From Parabacteroides merdae ATCC 43184 (GTDB lineage Bacteria; Bacteroidota; Bacteroidia; Bacteroidales; Tannerellaceae): a DNA stretch of 64,000 nt. Shown piece by piece: positions 18,101-27,875 of this stretch. A program made the translations under genes and the position numbers. The stretch spans positions 1,612,001 through 1,676,000 of the forward strand of contig NZ_CP102286.1 of the NCBI RefSeq assembly GCF_025151215.1, written 5' to 3'. Positions within the stretch are counted from its first letter, which is position 1; each line of letters begins with the position of its first letter. The notes under the pieces were generated by a model. The model had not been told where the DNA came from. It did no database searches and was given only the letters and a program-made list of their open reading frames with translations.

Positions 18101-19645
18101 ATGAGAATTTACTACTTCATTATCACCCTCATTATCAGTTTTTGTGTTTCCCTTCAGGCACAAAACAATGCGGACAAATTCAAGCAACAGGCACAAAGTA
18201 GCTTTGAGAACAAAGACTATACGAAAGCCCGCTATCTTTATATCCAGGCATACAAGGATTACGCAAATGAAGGAAAAATAACGCAGGCAATCGAATGCGG
18301 TACACAGGCGGCATCCCTCTATCACCGCGAGAACTACTATCAGGAAGCGTTCGACCTCTGCCGACAAATGAGCCAGATAGTGGCAAATCAGGAACATGCA
18401 GAGCAAAAGAAACTGTACGGCCTGCGTTTTGGGATAACAAAAGAGCGCCTACAAATGTACATCAAGCTAAGAAACACCGCGCAAGCACAGCTCCAGCTTA
18501 ACATGCTGGACAACTTGGCCGAAGAATCAGGCAATCCCGAACTTACCGAAGAACTGTTGTACACAAAAACCGATTATTTCTATATCTTCGAACAGAAAAA
18601 AGAAGGAGACGCAGCATTCAACAAGCTCATCAGCCAATACCGGGAGAAAAAGGAATACGGCAAAATCGACGAATGCTATCAAAATCTGATCGCAATTGCC
18701 CGCAAAGCCAATAATATCTCGTTGCTGGAGCAAACCTACGAGAAATATATGGTATGGACCGATTCCGTAAAAATGCTTACCGCAGAGGACAAATTGGGTG
18801 CCCTGCAACAAAAATACGACAGCAGCCTGCAAACGATACAGGAAAAAGAAGACCAGCTATCAGCCAAGCAGTATATCATCGCCGGGCTCTGCACGTTAGC
18901 CGCCATCCTAATTGCCGCATTGGCGTTTCTGGCATTTCTGGTCATACGCTTCATACTCCTGAACCGGAAGTTGAAGAAGATCATCCAGACCATCACCGAG
19001 CACAGCGAACAACAGACCGGATTCATCCAAAGTATATCGGCGCAGATGGAACCGACACTAGACGAAATGAGCAAATCGGTAGCCGGATTGCAAATCACAG
19101 CACCCAGACAAGCAAAAGCCATACAAGCCCGTATCGATGCCCTAAAACAGTTCGGAAACCATATACAAGAACTTTCTTTGTTGAAAAACTCCTTGCTGGA
19201 AACCTACGAAGCACAATCTTTTAATGTCAGCTCTTTCTGCGAGAAAGTGATGGAACAGGTAAAAGAGGATGTCCGTCCGGACGTTGAAGTCACTGCTGAT
19301 ATCCCAAAGATCGAAATCAAGACAAATGCCGAACAGCTGCAACGCATCTTGCTACACCTGCTGAGAAATGCGGCGATCTACACGACATCAGGCAAAATCA
19401 AGCTGGAATTCAAGAAGAAAGGAGCCCATATCTGTCAGTTCATCGTTACCGACAGCGGTCCGGGTATCCCTGTCGAAAAGCAAATGGCGATCTTCAAGCC
19501 TTTTACTGAAATCAAGGATCTGACTGATGGAGACGGACTGGGATTACCCATCTGCTCCCTAATCGCTTCGAAGATGAACGGTACACTGTCCATAGACCCC
19601 GAATACAAAAAAGGCAACCGCTTTATTCTGGTATTGCAGGTGTAA
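18101..19645 (+). CDS. TPR sensor histidine kinase-like protein lacking the phosphoacceptor His
   Basis: A 514-residue membrane protein: signal peptide (1-20), TPR-like helical repeats (about 25-225), coiled coil (225-255), one membrane segment (258-287), a dimerisation-like helix, and a C-terminal HATPase_c domain. ATP-binding boxes are present: N box LLRNAAIY (420-427), G1 DSGPGIP (451-457), F-like box IFKPF (464-468), G2 GDGLGLP (477-483). At the usual SHExRTPL position the sequence is SAQMEPTL (313-320), so His is replaced by Ala314. No response regulator is adjacent. It may be a pseudokinase or use another His. Confidence 0.85.
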   Translation: MRIYYFIITLIISFCVSLQAQNNADKFKQQAQSSFENKDYTKARYLYIQAYKDYANEGKITQAIECGTQAASLYHRENYYQEAFDLCRQMSQIVANQEHAEQKKLYGLRFGITKERLQMYIKLRNTAQAQLQLNMLDNLAEESGNPELTEELLYTKTDYFYIFEQKKEGDAAFNKLISQYREKKEYGKIDECYQNLIAIARKANNISLLEQTYEKYMVWTDSVKMLTAEDKLGALQQKYDSSLQTIQEKEDQLSAKQYIIAGLCTLAAILIAALAFLAFLVIRFILLNRKLKKIIQTITEHSEQQTGFIQSISAQMEPTLDEMSKSVAGLQITAPRQAKAIQARIDALKQFGNHIQELSLLKNSLLETYEAQSFNVSSFCEKVMEQVKEDVRPDVEVTADIPKIEIKTNAEQLQRILLHLLRNAAIYTTSGKIKLEFKKKGAHICQFIVTDSGPGIPVEKQMAIFKPFTEIKDLTDGDGLGLPICSLIASKMNGTLSIDPEYKKGNRFILVLQV

Positions 19646-19662
19646 CCTGACCACATACATCT

Positions 19663-19697
19663 CCTGCCACAGGCGAGTCCGCATCGTCTGCGGCAGG
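19663..19697. other. Strong hairpin after the sensor-kinase-like gene
   Basis: CCTGCCACAGGCGA (19663-19676) and TCGTCTGCGGCAGG (19684-19697) pair at 12 of 14 positions around a 7-base loop. No T-run follows directly, so it is a processing or stability hairpin or a weak terminator. The remainder of the 337-base gap is AT-rich with no gene, apart from the gltB promoter. Confidence 0.6.
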
Positions 19698-19921
19698 TTG
19701 CATCCTGTAAATCTCATTCCATCCTCTTCTTCACTATCCCCCCAGGCATACGTATCAAAAAATACAACATACTTCCTATTTGATAGAATTAAACGATAAT
19801 AACACTACAAATTATTACCTAAATCAATCATACACTTTCAAATAGTAACAAATCAATCTATAGAATAAAAAAGCCTCTCCTTATTCACACGTAACACTAT
19901 TACATTTTGAAAGAAATAATA

Positions 19922-19929
19922 TATATTTG
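19922..19929 (+). promoter_or_regulatory. Putative gltB promoter
   Basis: TATATTTG matches TAnnTTTG. The start site would be near 19936, giving a leader of about 47 bases. TTTG at 19906-19909 is too close for a standard -33. Confidence 0.5.
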
Positions 19930-19982
19930 TCAGACATTTTGATGCATAATAAAATATTTTACAAACATAAGGTCAACAAATA

Positions 19983-22900
19983 ATGAAAGTAAGGAGCCAT
20001 TTGAACAATAAGCAAGGATTATACGATCCTGCCAACGAGCACGACGCTTGCGGCGTAGGACTGATTGTAAACGTCCACGGTGGTAAATCGCACGGTATTG
20101 TAGAATCAGCCCTTAAGGTATTGGAAAACATGCGGCACCGGGGTGCAGAAGGAGCAGATAACAAGACTGGCGACGGTGCAGGCATCCTGTTACAAATTCC
20201 ACACGAGTTTATCTTACTGCAAGGTATCCCCGTACCGGAAAAAGGTAAGTACGGAACCGGACTGGTCTTCTTTCCGAAAGACGAGAAACAGCATTCGGCT
20301 ATCCTCAGTATCATGATCGAAGAGATCGAAAAGGAAGGGTTGACCTTAATGCATCTGCGCAAAGTACCTGTCAACACGGACATCTTAGGAAAAGACGCAC
20401 GGGATACAGAGCCGGATATCAAACAGGTGTTCATCACCGGATGTGACGACCAGCAAGTATTGGAACTGAAACTATACATCATCCGCAAACGAATCGAGAA
20501 ACGGATGGCGGCATCCGATATACCGAACAGGAAAGATTTCTACGTAGCGTCACTTTCCACCAAGAGCATCATATATAAAGGCATGCTGGAATCAATGCAA
20601 CTTCGCCATTATTTCCCTGATCTGACCAACCCCTACCTGACAAGCGGACTGGCACTCGTCCACTCCCGCTTCAGCACGAACACATTCCCGACCTGGAGTC
20701 TAGCACAACCGTTTCGCCTCCTGGCACACAACGGGGAAATCAATACGATACGGGGCAACCGTGGCTGGATGGAAGCACGTGAAAGCGTCCTGTCCTCTCC
20801 CCGCATCCCGAATATAGACGAGATACGCCCGATCATCCAGCCGGATATGAGCGACAGCGCTTCGCTGGACAACGTGCTGGAATTCTTCGTGGCGTCCGGC
20901 ATGAGCCTGCCACATGCCATGGCGATGCTGGTTCCGGAAAGTTTCAACGAAAAAAACCCGATATCGGAAGACCTGAAAGCGTTCTACGAATATCATTCCA
21001 TCCTGATGGAACCGTGGGACGGCCCGGCCGCCCTGCTTTTCAGCGACGGACGGTATGCCGGAGGAATGCTCGATCGCAACGGCTTGCGCCCGGCACGCTA
21101 CCTGATCACGAAAAACGGCATGATGGTCGTGGCGTCCGAAGTGGGCGTAATGGACTTCGAACCTGATGAAATAGAGGAAAAGGGGCGTCTGCAACCGGGC
21201 AAAATCCTGCTGGTCGATACGGAAGAAGGCAAGATCTATTACGACGGCGAACTGAAAAAGCAGCTTGCTGGCGCACAGTTCTACCGCGTCTGGCTAGCAA
21301 ACAACCGGGTGGAACTGGACGAACTGAAGTCCGGGCGACACGTCCCGCACACCGTTGCCGGATATGACAGGATGCTACGCACTTTCGGGTACAGCCGCGA
21401 GGACATCGAGCGTATCATCGCCCCGATGTGCATAGGCAGCACGGAGCCGGTCGGTTCAATGGGAAACGACATACCGCTGGCCGTCCTCTCCGAGCATCCT
21501 CAACTGCTGTTCAACTATTTCCGCCAACAGTTCGCCCAAGTGACGAACCCGCCAATCGATCCGCTCCGTGAGGATTTGGTCATGAGCCTAACAGAATATA
21601 TTGGTGCTGTAGGAAGTAATATCCTCATACCGAACGAGGCACATTGTAAGATGGTACGCCTCGCTCACCCAATACTGACCAACACGCAATTAGATATTCT
21701 TTGCAACATCCGCTATAAAGGTTTCAAGTCCGTCAAGCTGCCGATGCTCTTCGAAGTATCGCAAGGCTGCGAAGGACTGAAAACCGCCCTCGACCGGCTT
21801 TGCATGCAAGCAGAACAATCTGTCGCAGACGGTGTGAACTACATCATCCTGAGCGATAAGGATGTGGACGAAACCCATGCCCCTATCCCTTCACTCCTTG
21901 CCGTCAGCGCCGTGCACCACCACCTGATCTCCGCACAAAAACGTGTGCAGACCGCATTGGTGGTGGAGACTGGGGAAATGCGCGAAGTGATGCACGCAGC
22001 CTTGCTCTTAGGCTACGGAGCAAGCGCCATCAACCCATATATGTCGTTCGCCATCCTCCAAGATCTGGTGGACAGGCAGGAAATACAGCTCAACTACGAA
22101 ATGGCACGCAAGAACTACATCAAAGCGCTTTGCAAAGGTCTGTTCAAGGTCATGAGCAAGATGGGAATCAGCACGATCCGCAGCTATCGAGGCGCCAAGC
22201 TGTTTGAGGCAGTCGGCCTTTCGACCGCACTTACCGATGCCTATTTCGGAGGGACGGCCAGCAGTGTAGGCGGTATCCGCCTGCAAGAGATAGCCGCCGA
22301 CGCCATCGCCCTGCATCATCAGGCCTTTAGAGGGACAATAGACAGTCTGACTCTTGAGCACAAAGGGCTATACAGTTTCCGCAAAGACGGCGAGAAACAC
22401 GCATGGAACCCGGAAACGATCTCAGCCCTCCAACAGGCAACCCGTTTGGGTAGCTACAAGAAGTTCAAGGAATACACACATCTCGTAGACAAAAAGGATA
22501 CACCAATCTTCCTCCGAGATTTCCTGACCTTCCGAACGGGAAAATCCATTCCGATCGAAGATGTGGAACCAATAAGCGAGATCATGAAGCGTTTCGTCAC
22601 GGGCGCCATGAGCTTCGGCTCGATCAGCAAAGAGGCGCACGAGACGATGGCAGTAGCAATGAACAAGATACATGGACGCAGCAACACAGGGGAAGGAGGC
22701 GAAGACTCCGCCCGTTTCACTCCCCGCGAAGACGGTCTCTCCCTCCGTTCCGCCATCAAACAAGTGGCCTCCGGACGTTTCGGCGTAACCGCTGAATATT
22801 TAGTGAATGCAGAAGAGATACAGATCAAAGTCGCCCAAGGCGCAAAACCAGGTGAAGGTGGACAGCTGCCGGGATTCAAGGTTAACGACGTGATTGCCAA

Positions 22901-24506
22901 AACACGCCACTCCATTCCAGGTATCTCGCTGATCTCTCCTCCTCCCCACCATGACATTTACTCGATCGAAGACCTAGCACAACTGATCTTCGACCTGAAA
23001 AATGTCAACCCGAGTGCCGAAATAAGCGTGAAGCTGGTATCGGAAAGCGGTGTCGGGACAATTGCAGCAGGCGTAGCAAAAGCTAAAGCCGACCGCATCG
23101 TCATATCGGGAGCCGAAGGGGGAACAGGTGCTTCTCCGATGAGCTCCATCCGCTACGCCGGACTGCCTCCCGAACTGGGATTGTCGGAGACGCAACAGAC
23201 ACTGGTCATGAATAACCTTCGCGGGCAAGTCCGGCTGCAAACCGACGGACAGTTGAAGACCGGGCGCGACATCGTCCTGATGGCCCTGTTGGGAGCCGAA
23301 GAGTTCGGTTTCGCCACCTCCGCCCTGATCGTACTGGGCTGCGTGATGATGCGCAAATGCCACATGAACACCTGCCCGGTGGGTGTCGCCACCCAAAACG
23401 AGGAACTGCGCAAACGTTTCCACGGCCGTTACGAATATTTGGTGAACTTCTTCACCTTCCTCGCCGAAGAGGTCCGAGAATACTTGGCGGAGATGGGCTT
23501 CAAAAGGCTGGATGACATCATCGGGCGTACGGACCTGATCGATAAGCGCCCACCCACGCCATCTGCATCCGGCAAATACGCATTGCTCGATTTCTCCAAA
23601 TTGCTGCACATCCCAGCACAGGCTGCTACAAATGCCATACGTCATACGGCAGAGCAGGTCCACTTGACCGGACATGTAAAAGACCAGGACATTATCCTGC
23701 ATGCCATGCCGGCCATCGAGCACCGACAAGAGATTTCTTTGGATTATGCCATAGCCAACACCGACCGCTCGGTAGGCGCCATGCTCTCCGGTGAGATTGC
23801 CAAACGATACGGCAACTCAGGATTACCGGAACATACGCTTAATATCAAATTCAAAGGTTCGGCCGGACAGAGCTTCGGCGCCTTCCTTGCGCACGGTGTC
23901 AACTTCCGCCTCGAAGGAGAAGCCAACGATTATTTAGGCAAAGGCTTGAGCGGAGGACGTATCAGCGTGATGCCTCCGGTACGGTCGACCTTCGTAGCCG
24001 AAAACAACACGATTGCCGGAAACACCCTGATGTACGGGGCGACAAGCGGCGAAGTGTATATCAACGGACGTGTAGGCGAACGTTTCTGCGTGCGTAACTC
24101 CGGTGCTATCGCCGTCGTAGAGGGAGTCGGTGACCACTGCTGCGAATATATGACCGGAGGACGCGTGGTGGTTCTCGGACGTACAGGGCGCAACTTCGCC
24201 GCCGGCATGAGCGGCGGTGTTGCTTATGTGTGGAACAAGGAAGGAGACTTCGACTACTACTGCAATATGGAGATGGTCGAACTCTCGCTGATCGAAGACA
24301 GCACGACACGCAAGGAACTGCACGAACTGATCCGCAAACATTACCATTTCACTGGCAGTCACCTCGCAAGCAAAATGCTTGACAACTGGAACAAGTATGT
24401 GGATGAATTCATACAGATCGTCCCGATCGAATATAAAAAGGTCTTGCAGGAAGAGCAGATGAAGAAGTTGCAACAAAAAATCGCTGAAATGCAGCGCGAC
24501 TACTAA
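19983..24506 (+). CDS. gltB: Glutamate synthase large (alpha) subunit
   Basis: A 1507-residue glutamate synthase, which converts glutamine plus 2-oxoglutarate into two glutamates. The class II amidotransferase nucleophile is Cys23 (HDACGVGLIV) after propeptide removal. The central and FMN-binding synthase domains follow, with the 3Fe-4S motif in CHMNTCPVGVATQ and its preceding Cys, and the glycine-rich GXGXG beta-helix domain ends the protein. Length and domain order are normal. It is the first gene of gltB-gltD-asnB. Confidence 0.97.
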   Translation: MKVRSHLNNKQGLYDPANEHDACGVGLIVNVHGGKSHGIVESALKVLENMRHRGAEGADNKTGDGAGILLQIPHEFILLQGIPVPEKGKYGTGLVFFPKDEKQHSAILSIMIEEIEKEGLTLMHLRKVPVNTDILGKDARDTEPDIKQVFITGCDDQQVLELKLYIIRKRIEKRMAASDIPNRKDFYVASLSTKSIIYKGMLESMQLRHYFPDLTNPYLTSGLALVHSRFSTNTFPTWSLAQPFRLLAHNGEINTIRGNRGWMEARESVLSSPRIPNIDEIRPIIQPDMSDSASLDNVLEFFVASGMSLPHAMAMLVPESFNEKNPISEDLKAFYEYHSILMEPWDGPAALLFSDGRYAGGMLDRNGLRPARYLITKNGMMVVASEVGVMDFEPDEIEEKGRLQPGKILLVDTEEGKIYYDGELKKQLAGAQFYRVWLANNRVELDELKSGRHVPHTVAGYDRMLRTFGYSREDIERIIAPMCIGSTEPVGSMGNDIPLAVLSEHPQLLFNYFRQQFAQVTNPPIDPLREDLVMSLTEYIGAVGSNILIPNEAHCKMVRLAHPILTNTQLDILCNIRYKGFKSVKLPMLFEVSQGCEGLKTALDRLCMQAEQSVADGVNYIILSDKDVDETHAPIPSLLAVSAVHHHLISAQKRVQTALVVETGEMREVMHAALLLGYGASAINPYMSFAILQDLVDRQEIQLNYEMARKNYIKALCKGLFKVMSKMGISTIRSYRGAKLFEAVGLSTALTDAYFGGTASSVGGIRLQEIAADAIALHHQAFRGTIDSLTLEHKGLYSFRKDGEKHAWNPETISALQQATRLGSYKKFKEYTHLVDKKDTPIFLRDFLTFRTGKSIPIEDVEPISEIMKRFVTGAMSFGSISKEAHETMAVAMNKIHGRSNTGEGGEDSARFTPREDGLSLRSAIKQVASGRFGVTAEYLVNAEEIQIKVAQGAKPGEGGQLPGFKVNDVIAKTRHSIPGISLISPPPHHDIYSIEDLAQLIFDLKNVNPSAEISVKLVSESGVGTIAAGVAKAKADRIVISGAEGGTGASPMSSIRYAGLPPELGLSETQQTLVMNNLRGQVRLQTDGQLKTGRDIVLMALLGAEEFGFATSALIVLGCVMMRKCHMNTCPVGVATQNEELRKRFHGRYEYLVNFFTFLAEEVREYLAEMGFKRLDDIIGRTDLIDKRPPTPSASGKYALLDFSKLLHIPAQAATNAIRHTAEQVHLTGHVKDQDIILHAMPAIEHRQEISLDYAIANTDRSVGAMLSGEIAKRYGNSGLPEHTLNIKFKGSAGQSFGAFLAHGVNFRLEGEANDYLGKGLSGGRISVMPPVRSTFVAENNTIAGNTLMYGATSGEVYINGRVGERFCVRNSGAIAVVEGVGDHCCEYMTGGRVVVLGRTGRNFAAGMSGGVAYVWNKEGDFDYYCNMEMVELSLIEDSTTRKELHELIRKHYHFTGSHLASKMLDNWNKYVDEFIQIVPIEYKKVLQEEQMKKLQQKIAEMQRDY

Positions 24507-24530
24507 ACGGCAGGGATACGTACCCGGCAA

Positions 24531-24576
24531 GTGAGGAGCGACCGTCCTTATGCGTGAGGAGTCACCGTCCTTACAA
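24531..24576 (+). repeat. 23-bp direct repeat between gltB and gltD
   Basis: Two tandem copies begin at 24531 and 24554 and share 18 of their first 20 bases (gtgaggagcgaccgtcctta and gtgaggagtcaccgtcctta). They sit in the 141-base gap between gltB and gltD. No coding frame uses them. Confidence 0.65.
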
Positions 24577-24647
24577 GGTCCCCCCTACCCATCCGGGCCG
24601 AATTACGAAGAAAAGAAAAGTATCAGTATAAACAATCAATTACCAAC

Positions 24648-26081
24648 ATGGGAAATCCGAAAGCATTCCTCACCATACACCGGCAAGAAGCCGGATATCG
24701 TCCCGTTCATGAACGCATCGACGACTTTAGCGAAGTAGAACAAACGCTCAACAGCAGCGACCGCCGCACACAGGCTTCCCGCTGCATGGACTGCGGCGTG
24801 CCCTTCTGCCACTGGGCCTGCCCGTTAGGTAACAAACAACCCGAATGGCAAGACCTGCTCTATAAAGGCAGATGGCGCGAAGCCTTCCACGTGTTGGAGC
24901 AGACCTGCGACTTCCCGGAGTTTACCGGACGCATCTGCCCCGCTCTCTGTGAGAAAAGCTGTGTGCTGAAACTGAGCTGTGACGAGCCTGTCACGATACG
25001 CGAGAACGAAGCCTCCATCGTAGAGGCCGCTTTTCGCGAAGGATACATCCAACCGGTCCGCCCCATCCGCAACGGCAAGCGGGTAGCCGTGATCGGCAGC
25101 GGCCCGGCCGGACTGACAGCAGCCAACCAACTGAACCGCCGGGGATACGAAGTAACGGTATTCGAGAAATACGAACTCCCAGGCGGCCTGCTCCGATTCG
25201 GTATTCCGAACTTCAAATTAGGGAAGAACATCATCGACCGCCGTATCCGGCTGATGGAACAGGAAGGGATCGTCTTCAAAGTCAACACGATGGTCGGCAA
25301 CGAAGTATCCGCCAAAGAGATCGCCTCGACGTTCGATGCCGTCTGTATCGCCATCGGTTCCGAAGTGCCGCGCGACCTCCCCATCGAAGGGCGTAATCTG
25401 AAAGGCGTCCATTTCGCCCTCGAACTGTTGTCACAACAGAACCGTATCCTCGAAGGCATCGTCATCCCGCCTAAAGACATCATCAACTGCAAAGGCAAGA
25501 AAATCCTCATCATCGGTGGCGGCGACACGGGAAGCGACTGCGTCGGGACAGCCAATCGCCACAAAGCCGCTAACGTGACGCAAATCGAAATCATGCCCCA
25601 GCCGCCCGTCGGACATAACCCGACAACTCCCTGGCCCCTGTACCCGCAAGTGCTGAAAACGAGCAGCAGCCACGAAGAAGGATGCATCCGCCGCTGGAAC
25701 CTCGCCTCCGTCCGTTTCATCGGCGAAAAGAACACACTGAAAGGCGTCGAAGTCGAAGAGGTGGAATGGTTGCCTGCGAAAAACGGCGGACGTCCCGAAA
25801 TGTGGAAGACAGGCCGTACGGAAATAATCGAAGCCGACCTCGTCTTCCTCGCGATGGGCTTCATCCACCCCGAACAGGAAGGGCTGATCAAAGAACTTTC
25901 CATCGCCGTCGACACACGCGGCAACATCGCCGTCGATCCGGGCACCAACCGGATAGCCGACACTAATATCTTCGCCTCAGGCGATGCCGTCAGCGGTGCC
26001 AGCCTCGTTGTCCGTGCCATGGCCTCCGGTCGCAAAGCAGCAGCCGCTATCGACAAATACCTGCACCCCCATAAATCATAA
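24648..26081 (+). CDS. gltD: Glutamate synthase small (beta) subunit
   Basis: A 477-residue NADPH-dependent subunit that feeds electrons to GltB. The N-terminal Fe-S domain has CMDCGVPFCHWACPLGN and CPALCEKSC. The FAD-binding GSGPAGL site (about residue 148) and the NADPH-binding GGGDTGSDC site (about 289) follow. The last codons and the stop (His-Lys-Ser-TAA) fall inside the following heptamer repeat, so that repeat has set the C-terminus. Confidence 0.96.
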   Translation: MGNPKAFLTIHRQEAGYRPVHERIDDFSEVEQTLNSSDRRTQASRCMDCGVPFCHWACPLGNKQPEWQDLLYKGRWREAFHVLEQTCDFPEFTGRICPALCEKSCVLKLSCDEPVTIRENEASIVEAAFREGYIQPVRPIRNGKRVAVIGSGPAGLTAANQLNRRGYEVTVFEKYELPGGLLRFGIPNFKLGKNIIDRRIRLMEQEGIVFKVNTMVGNEVSAKEIASTFDAVCIAIGSEVPRDLPIEGRNLKGVHFALELLSQQNRILEGIVIPPKDIINCKGKKILIIGGGDTGSDCVGTANRHKAANVTQIEIMPQPPVGHNPTTPWPLYPQVLKTSSSHEEGCIRRWNLASVRFIGEKNTLKGVEVEEVEWLPAKNGGRPEMWKTGRTEIIEADLVFLAMGFIHPEQEGLIKELSIAVDTRGNIAVDPGTNRIADTNIFASGDAVSGASLVVRAMASGRKAAAAIDKYLHPHKS

Positions 26082-26105
26082 TTCATAATTCATAAATCAT
26101 AATTC
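26071..26105. repeat. Heptamer repeat between gltD and asnB
   Basis: Five tandem 7-bp units (ataaatc, ataattc, ataattc, ataaatc, ataattc) span the gltD stop and end 2 bases before the asnB ATG. They make up the whole junction between the two cistrons. Confidence 0.75.
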
Positions 26106-26107
26106 CC

Positions 26108-27772
26108 ATGTGTGGTATTACAGCAATCTTCAACATCCATAGCAGCGCCGCCGACCTTCGTCAGCAAGCCCTGAAAATGAGTAAACGTATCCGTCACCGC
26201 GGCCCGGACTGGAGCGGCATCTATCAAGGAAAAACCGCCATCCTCGCCCATGAACGCCTCTCCATCGTCGATCCTGCATCCGGCGGACAACCGCTGAGAA
26301 GCAAAGACGGCAAACTGATCCTCACCGTCAACGGCGAGATATATAACCATCGCGAACTCCGCGGACAGTTGAAAGACGAATACGAATTCCAGACCGGAAG
26401 CGACTGCGAGGTCATCCTCGCCCTCTACCGCAAATACGGCGTGGGATGCGTGGAAAAGCTGAGCGGGATCTTCGGATTCGCTCTCTACGACGAAGCGAAC
26501 GACTGTTACCTGATCGCCCGCGATCCGATCGGCGTCATCCCCCTCTATATCGGCCACGACGACGAAGGGCATCTCCTTGTGTCATCCGAACTGAAAGGGC
26601 TCGAAGGCTTCGCCACCGCATACGGCCAGTTCCCTCCGGGACACTATTTCTATAGCCGTGATAAGGATTTCACCCGCTGGTATATCCGCGACTGGATGCA
26701 ATATGATAACGTGAAAGATAATCCTGCCAGCGTAGAGGAACTGCACGATGCCCTCGAAGCGGCCGTACGCCGCCAACTGATGAGCGACGTGCCCTATGGC
26801 GTACTCCTTTCCGGCGGTCTGGACTCGTCCATCACCTCCGCCATAGCCAAAAAATACGCAGCCAAACGCATCGAGACCGAAGGGAAGGCAGATGCATGGT
26901 GGCCGCAGCTGCACTCCTTCGCTGTCGGTCTCAAAGGAGCGCCTGATTTAGTGGCAGCCAAGAAAGTGGCCGATTATATCGGTACTGTCCACCACGAGAT
27001 CAACTACACGATCGAGGAAGGGCTCGATGCCATTCGTGACGTGATCTACTACATCGAGACATACGACGTGACGACTGTCCGCGCCTCCACTCCGATGTAC
27101 CTGTTGGCTCGCGTAATCAAGTCGATGGGTATAAAGATGGTGTTGAGCGGCGAAGGGGCGGATGAGGTGTTCGGGGGTTACCTCTATTTCCACAAAGCCC
27201 CGGATGCGAAAGCATTCCACGAAGAGACCGTCCGTAAACTGAGCAAACTCTATATGTATGACTGTCTACGGGCTAACAAAAGCTTATGTGCTTGGGGTGT
27301 GGAAGGTCGCGTTCCTTTCCTCGACAAAGAGTTTCTCGATATTGCCATGCGCCTCAACCCTGAAGCCAAAATGTGTCCCGGTAGCGTGATCGAGAAGAAA
27401 ATTCTCCGCGAGGCTTTCGCCGATGTGCTCCCCTCGGAAATAGCCTGGCGGCAGAAGGAACAATTCTCCGACGGCGTCGGCTACAGCTGGATCGACACGC
27501 TGAAAAAGGTGACCGCCCAAGCCGTCAGCGACACTGAAATGGCGAATGCCGCCCGGCGCTTCCCGATCAACACGCCTCAGAACAAAGAAGAATACTTCTA
27601 CCGTACCATCTTCGAAGAGCATTTTCCCAGTGAAAGTGCCGCCCGCAGCGTGCCGAGCGTACCGAGCGTTGCCTGCTCCACCGCCGAAGCTCTCGCTTGG
27701 GATACCGCCTTCAAGAACATGAACGACCCCAGCGGACGGGCGGTGAAAGGGGTACATGAAGCGGCATACTGA
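26108..27772 (+). CDS. asnB: Asparagine synthase B (glutamine-hydrolysing)
   Basis: A 554-residue enzyme that makes asparagine from aspartate, ATP and glutamine. Cys2 (MCGITAIFN) is the N-terminal glutaminase nucleophile. The synthetase domain carries the pyrophosphate loop SGGLDSS (about residue 237). It is the third gene of the glutamate synthase operon and ends before a strong terminator. Confidence 0.96.
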   Translation: MCGITAIFNIHSSAADLRQQALKMSKRIRHRGPDWSGIYQGKTAILAHERLSIVDPASGGQPLRSKDGKLILTVNGEIYNHRELRGQLKDEYEFQTGSDCEVILALYRKYGVGCVEKLSGIFGFALYDEANDCYLIARDPIGVIPLYIGHDDEGHLLVSSELKGLEGFATAYGQFPPGHYFYSRDKDFTRWYIRDWMQYDNVKDNPASVEELHDALEAAVRRQLMSDVPYGVLLSGGLDSSITSAIAKKYAAKRIETEGKADAWWPQLHSFAVGLKGAPDLVAAKKVADYIGTVHHEINYTIEEGLDAIRDVIYYIETYDVTTVRASTPMYLLARVIKSMGIKMVLSGEGADEVFGGYLYFHKAPDAKAFHEETVRKLSKLYMYDCLRANKSLCAWGVEGRVPFLDKEFLDIAMRLNPEAKMCPGSVIEKKILREAFADVLPSEIAWRQKEQFSDGVGYSWIDTLKKVTAQAVSDTEMANAARRFPINTPQNKEEYFYRTIFEEHFPSESAARSVPSVPSVACSTAEALAWDTAFKNMNDPSGRAVKGVHEAAY

Positions 27773-27818
27773 CATACCGATCTCCGTAACAAAACACACT
27801 CAAATCTGTATGTTATAT

Positions 27819-27863
27819 AAAAAACAGAAACAAACCTCTAAACTGAAGTTTGCTTCTGTTTTT
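27819..27863. terminator. Bidirectional terminator after asnB
   Basis: AAAAACAGAAACAAAC and GTTTGCTTCTGTTTTT form a long stem flanked by A and T runs. It lies between convergent genes (asnB + and the lipoprotein gene -) and can serve both. Confidence 0.8.
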
Positions 27864-27875
27864 ATATGACCTTCA

